Below, one piece after another: positions 61,648-64,000 of a stretch of 64,000 nucleotides of DNA. The DNA is from Desemzia sp045528445. GTDB lineage: Bacteria > Bacillota > Bacilli > Lactobacillales > Carnobacteriaceae. Where the stretch lies: NCBI RefSeq assembly GCF_045528445.1, contig NZ_JBGQQU010000005.1, positions 53,884 to 117,883 on the forward strand. The letters are read 5' to 3'. Every line of letters begins with the position of its first letter. Position 1 is the first letter of the stretch. Position numbers and translations under genes: made by a program. Below the pieces are notes generated by a model, which ran no database searches, was not told the origin of the DNA, and saw only the letters and a program-made list of their open reading frames with translations.

Positions 61648-63375
61648 TCAATCTTCCACTAATTCATTGATAGCTTTTTCAAATCCAGCTACTTTTTCAG
61701 CTGCCTGAGCATTAGAATCAGCTTTTGCTCCAATATAAAATTTGATTTTCGGCTCGGTCCCTGATGGACGAATGGCAATCCAACTACCATCTTCCATAGT
61801 GTATTTCAATACATCTGCTGGCGGCATTTCAATTGTTTCGTTGGATCCATCTTCCATTGTTTTGGTGCTGGTTTTAAAATCTTCGACAGTAGCCACTTTG
61901 ATTGCATTAAACTCAGTAGGAGCTTGCTCTCTAAATTTAGACATCAAAGCTTTGATTTTTTCAGAACCTTCAATACCAGCCATTTTTACAGAAATGGTTT
62001 TTTCATTGAAGTAACCATAAGTCGCATATAATTCTTGCAACCCATCGTAAAGGGTTTGTCCTTTTTCTTTATAATAAGCAGCTACTTCAGCAATCAACAC
62101 CAGCGCTTGAATAGCATCTTTATCACGAACAAAAGATTTAACAAGGTAGCCATAGCTCTCTTCAAATCCAAACAAAAATGTATGACTGTTATCCGCTTCG
62201 TATTGCTCGATTTTTTCAGCGATAAACTTAAAGCCAGTCAATACATCGACCATTTCTACGCCAAAACTTTCTGCAATCACAGTTGGCAGTTCGCTGGAAA
62301 CAATGGATTTTAAAACAGCCCCATTTGAAGGCAATGTTCCATTATTTTTTTGAGCAGTCAGCAAATAATGCAGCATCAAACTGGCAATCTGGTTCCCAGT
62401 CAATACTTCATAATCGCCTTCAGCAGTTTTTACCGCAATTCCTAAACGGTCAGCGTCGGGATCAGTTGCTACTAAAACATCTGCTTCAATCTCTTTTCCT
62501 AATTTGATGGCATATTCAAAAGCTCCCGGTTCCTCTGGATTAGGAGATTTAACCGTCGTGAAGTCAGGATCAGCTTCTGCTTGCTCAGGCACTAAAGTGA
62601 TTCCTGTAAACCCAGCATCAGCTAACGCACGTTCACCCAACATTTTTCCAGTACCGTGTAATGGCGTATAGACCAATTTCATGTCGCTGCCGATTTTTTG
62701 AATCATTTCTGAGTTTACAGTAACTCCTTTCACATGATCTAAATAAACTTTATCTACATCTTCGCCAATCATTGTCAAAAGACCTTTTTCTTTCAATGCC
62801 TCTTGTGAAAGTACTTCTAATCCTAAGCTGTTTTCTACACTGCGGACAAGGGTAGTCAATGCATCTGCATCTTTAGGTGGCATTTGGCCTCCATCTTCGC
62901 CATACACTTTGTAGCCGTTGTATTCGGGTGGGTTGTGGCTAGCAGTAATCATGATACCAGCAAATGCATTCAAATGACGCACTGCAAAAGACAGCTCTGG
63001 AGTTGGTCGCAAGCTTTCAAATACATAACTTGGAATCCCATGGACTCCCAAGGTTTTAGCAGCTTCCATAGCAAATTCTGGTGATTGGTGTCTAGAGTCG
63101 TAGGCAATGGCTACTCCGCGTCTAACAGCTTCTTCACCGTTCTGTTCTATAAATAAGGCTAAACCTTCTGTAGCTTGACGAATGGTGTATTGGTTCATAC
63201 GGTTGATTCCCACACCGATGACACCGCGCATCCCAGCAGTTCCAAATTCTAATGGCGCATAAAACGCATCTTCTAAAGCAGCATTGTCATCTTTTAAAGA
63301 TTCCAATTCTTCTTTTAAAGTAGGCTCTAAATTTTTAAATTCGTTCCAAATAGTGTAAGTTTCTTTCCAACTCAT
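61648..63375 (-). CDS. Phosphoglucomutase/phosphomannomutase (PgcA-like)
   Basis: A 575-residue alpha-D-phosphohexomutase. Ser146 in ITASHNPPEYNGYK is the phosphoserine, DPDADRLGIA binds the metal, GFEESYGYLV is the sugar loop and RPSGTEPKIKFYI the phosphate loop. It makes glucose-1-phosphate for UDP-glucose and cell-envelope glycolipids. Length fits the PgcA/YhxB branch. Monocistronic. Confidence 0.92.
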   Translation of the reverse strand: MSWKETYTIWNEFKNLEPTLKEELESLKDDNAALEDAFYAPLEFGTAGMRGVIGVGINRMNQYTIRQATEGLALFIEQNGEEAVRRGVAIAYDSRHQSPEFAMEAAKTLGVHGIPSYVFESLRPTPELSFAVRHLNAFAGIMITASHNPPEYNGYKVYGEDGGQMPPKDADALTTLVRSVENSLGLEVLSQEALKEKGLLTMIGEDVDKVYLDHVKGVTVNSEMIQKIGSDMKLVYTPLHGTGKMLGERALADAGFTGITLVPEQAEADPDFTTVKSPNPEEPGAFEYAIKLGKEIEADVLVATDPDADRLGIAVKTAEGDYEVLTGNQIASLMLHYLLTAQKNNGTLPSNGAVLKSIVSSELPTVIAESFGVEMVDVLTGFKFIAEKIEQYEADNSHTFLFGFEESYGYLVKSFVRDKDAIQALVLIAEVAAYYKEKGQTLYDGLQELYATYGYFNEKTISVKMAGIEGSEKIKALMSKFREQAPTEFNAIKVATVEDFKTSTKTMEDGSNETIEMPPADVLKYTMEDGSWIAIRPSGTEPKIKFYIGAKADSNAQAAEKVAGFEKAINELVED

Positions 63376-63438
63376 CTACATAACCTTCTTTCTGATTTTT
63401 TCCTTATGTAAAGGCTTATAATAAAAGTATACCATTAT

Positions 63439-64000
63439 TTAGTCATAAATCCTCTTTTTTCGTATTGAAAAATAAAAAGAGGAGACTACCAAAAAAGTAG
63501 ACTCCTCTTCCTCTTTATCAAAGAGATTAGTTATTTTTTCGTTCGTCAATCCTAAAATCAACTCTTTATAGATATCAAAAAAGGCAAGATAAACGTCTTT
63601 AGCAACATATTCATCTACTTTATGAGCCATTTTTGTTTCACCAGGGCCGAACATCATAAACGGAAAGTCTTTATCTTTACCATGTAATAAGTTTGAACCA
63701 TCAGTAACACCAGTTGAAGCTTTAATAGAAAGATCTAAATCTAAATATTTTTTCCCAAGTTCTTTAGAAAGATCAATCATTTTAGATTGTCCTGAAGTAA
63801 GAACACTAGGCAATGACATAGAGACTTCAACTTCAATTTCCGAACCTTCTTTATTGTATTTATCAGCTGTTGTCACTAGTGTTGCATAAATATAGTCAGA
63901 ATATTCTGAATTATTATTTTCTTGAAAAAAGTAAAAAAAATCGAATGCTTACGCAAAGGATGACTATTTCCAGAAAATTTTGCTTATTTAGCTGATTCCA
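63439..64000 (-). pseudogene. 3' part of an M20 family metallopeptidase gene, damaged and cut by the window edge
   Basis: The C-terminal frame shows the M20 (ArgE/DapE-like) metal-binding end: GVTDGSNLLHGKDKDFPFMMFGPGE and MAHKVDEYVAKDVYLAF. It reads back in frame through AFDFFYFFQENNNSEYSDYIYATLV to a stop at about 63949. The upstream sequence in another frame reads AKFSGNSHPLRK, which in M20 dimerisation domains directly precedes a NAFDFFYFFQ-like helix, so a one-base deletion near 63950 is likely. A further in-frame TAA lies near 63980. The tail after YKELI also looks altered. The 5' part is outside the window. Confidence 0.65.

Overview
The window is chromosomal DNA of a low-GC Gram-positive bacterium of the order Lactobacillales. 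It looks most like Carnobacterium or a close relative (inference). The signs are AT-rich coding sequence, Firmicutes-type ribosome binding sites, a one-piece tmRNA with tag AKNNNNSYALAA, a class Ib nrdHIEF set, a T-box, an M-box, CtsR and CcpA sites, and the orders secG-est-rnr-smpB, cggR-gap-pgk-tpiA-gpmI-eno and rapZ-yvcK-whiA. No prophage, CRISPR array or transposase gene was seen.

Layout. 1-5.3 kb: an amidotransferase-like hydrolase, then nrdH-nrdI-nrdE behind an NrdR box. Between nrdE and nrdF lie about 430 bp of tandem long hairpins whose stems differ in sequence but keep pairing. 5.5-9.1 kb: a heterodimeric ABC exporter. 9.1-12.5 kb: metNIQ methionine importer under a T-box. 12.5-17.6 kb: a GcvH-like protein, an ArsC/Spx-like protein, RodA, a YihY membrane protein, a DUF2969-like protein and alanine dehydrogenase. 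17.6-22.3 kb: acyltransferase, FAH-family enzyme, alkyltransferase-like DNA repair protein, aldo/keto reductase, DJ-1/PfpI protein and a lipoprotein.

22.7-28.5 kb is a decaying stretch. A glucuronide locus (GPH transporter, AraC-type regulator, beta-glucuronidase) has one in-frame stop codon in each of its three genes and no other visible damage. Beside it a good M-box riboswitch and terminator precede only the ends of an mgtA Mg2+ ATPase gene. 28.6-33.7 kb: ssrA (tmRNA), a HAD phosphatase, a histidine phosphatase, class III fructose-1,6-bisphosphatase and a frameshifted glutathione peroxidase gene. 33.9-41.2 kb: an orphan sugar-binding lipoprotein with cre and LacI-type sites, smpB-rnr-esterase, secG and a GH13 alpha-glucosidase. 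41.2-42.1 kb: a 244-bp element with 32-bp inverted repeats.

42.1-49.3 kb: the lower glycolysis operon with its regulator CggR. 49.6-55 kb: a DsbA-like protein, clpP behind a CtsR box, tRNA-Arg(CCG) and a second heterodimeric ABC exporter. 55.3-64 kb: sigma-54, whiA-yvcK-rapZ, a lone dihydrolipoyl dehydrogenase, a phosphohexomutase and the damaged end of an M20 peptidase gene cut by the window edge.

The strongest points for follow-up are the hairpin array inside the nrd locus, the three single-stop genes of the glucuronide locus, the mgtA remnant behind its riboswitch, the MITE-like element, and a short repeat that lies just downstream of three unrelated genes, always in the sense direction.
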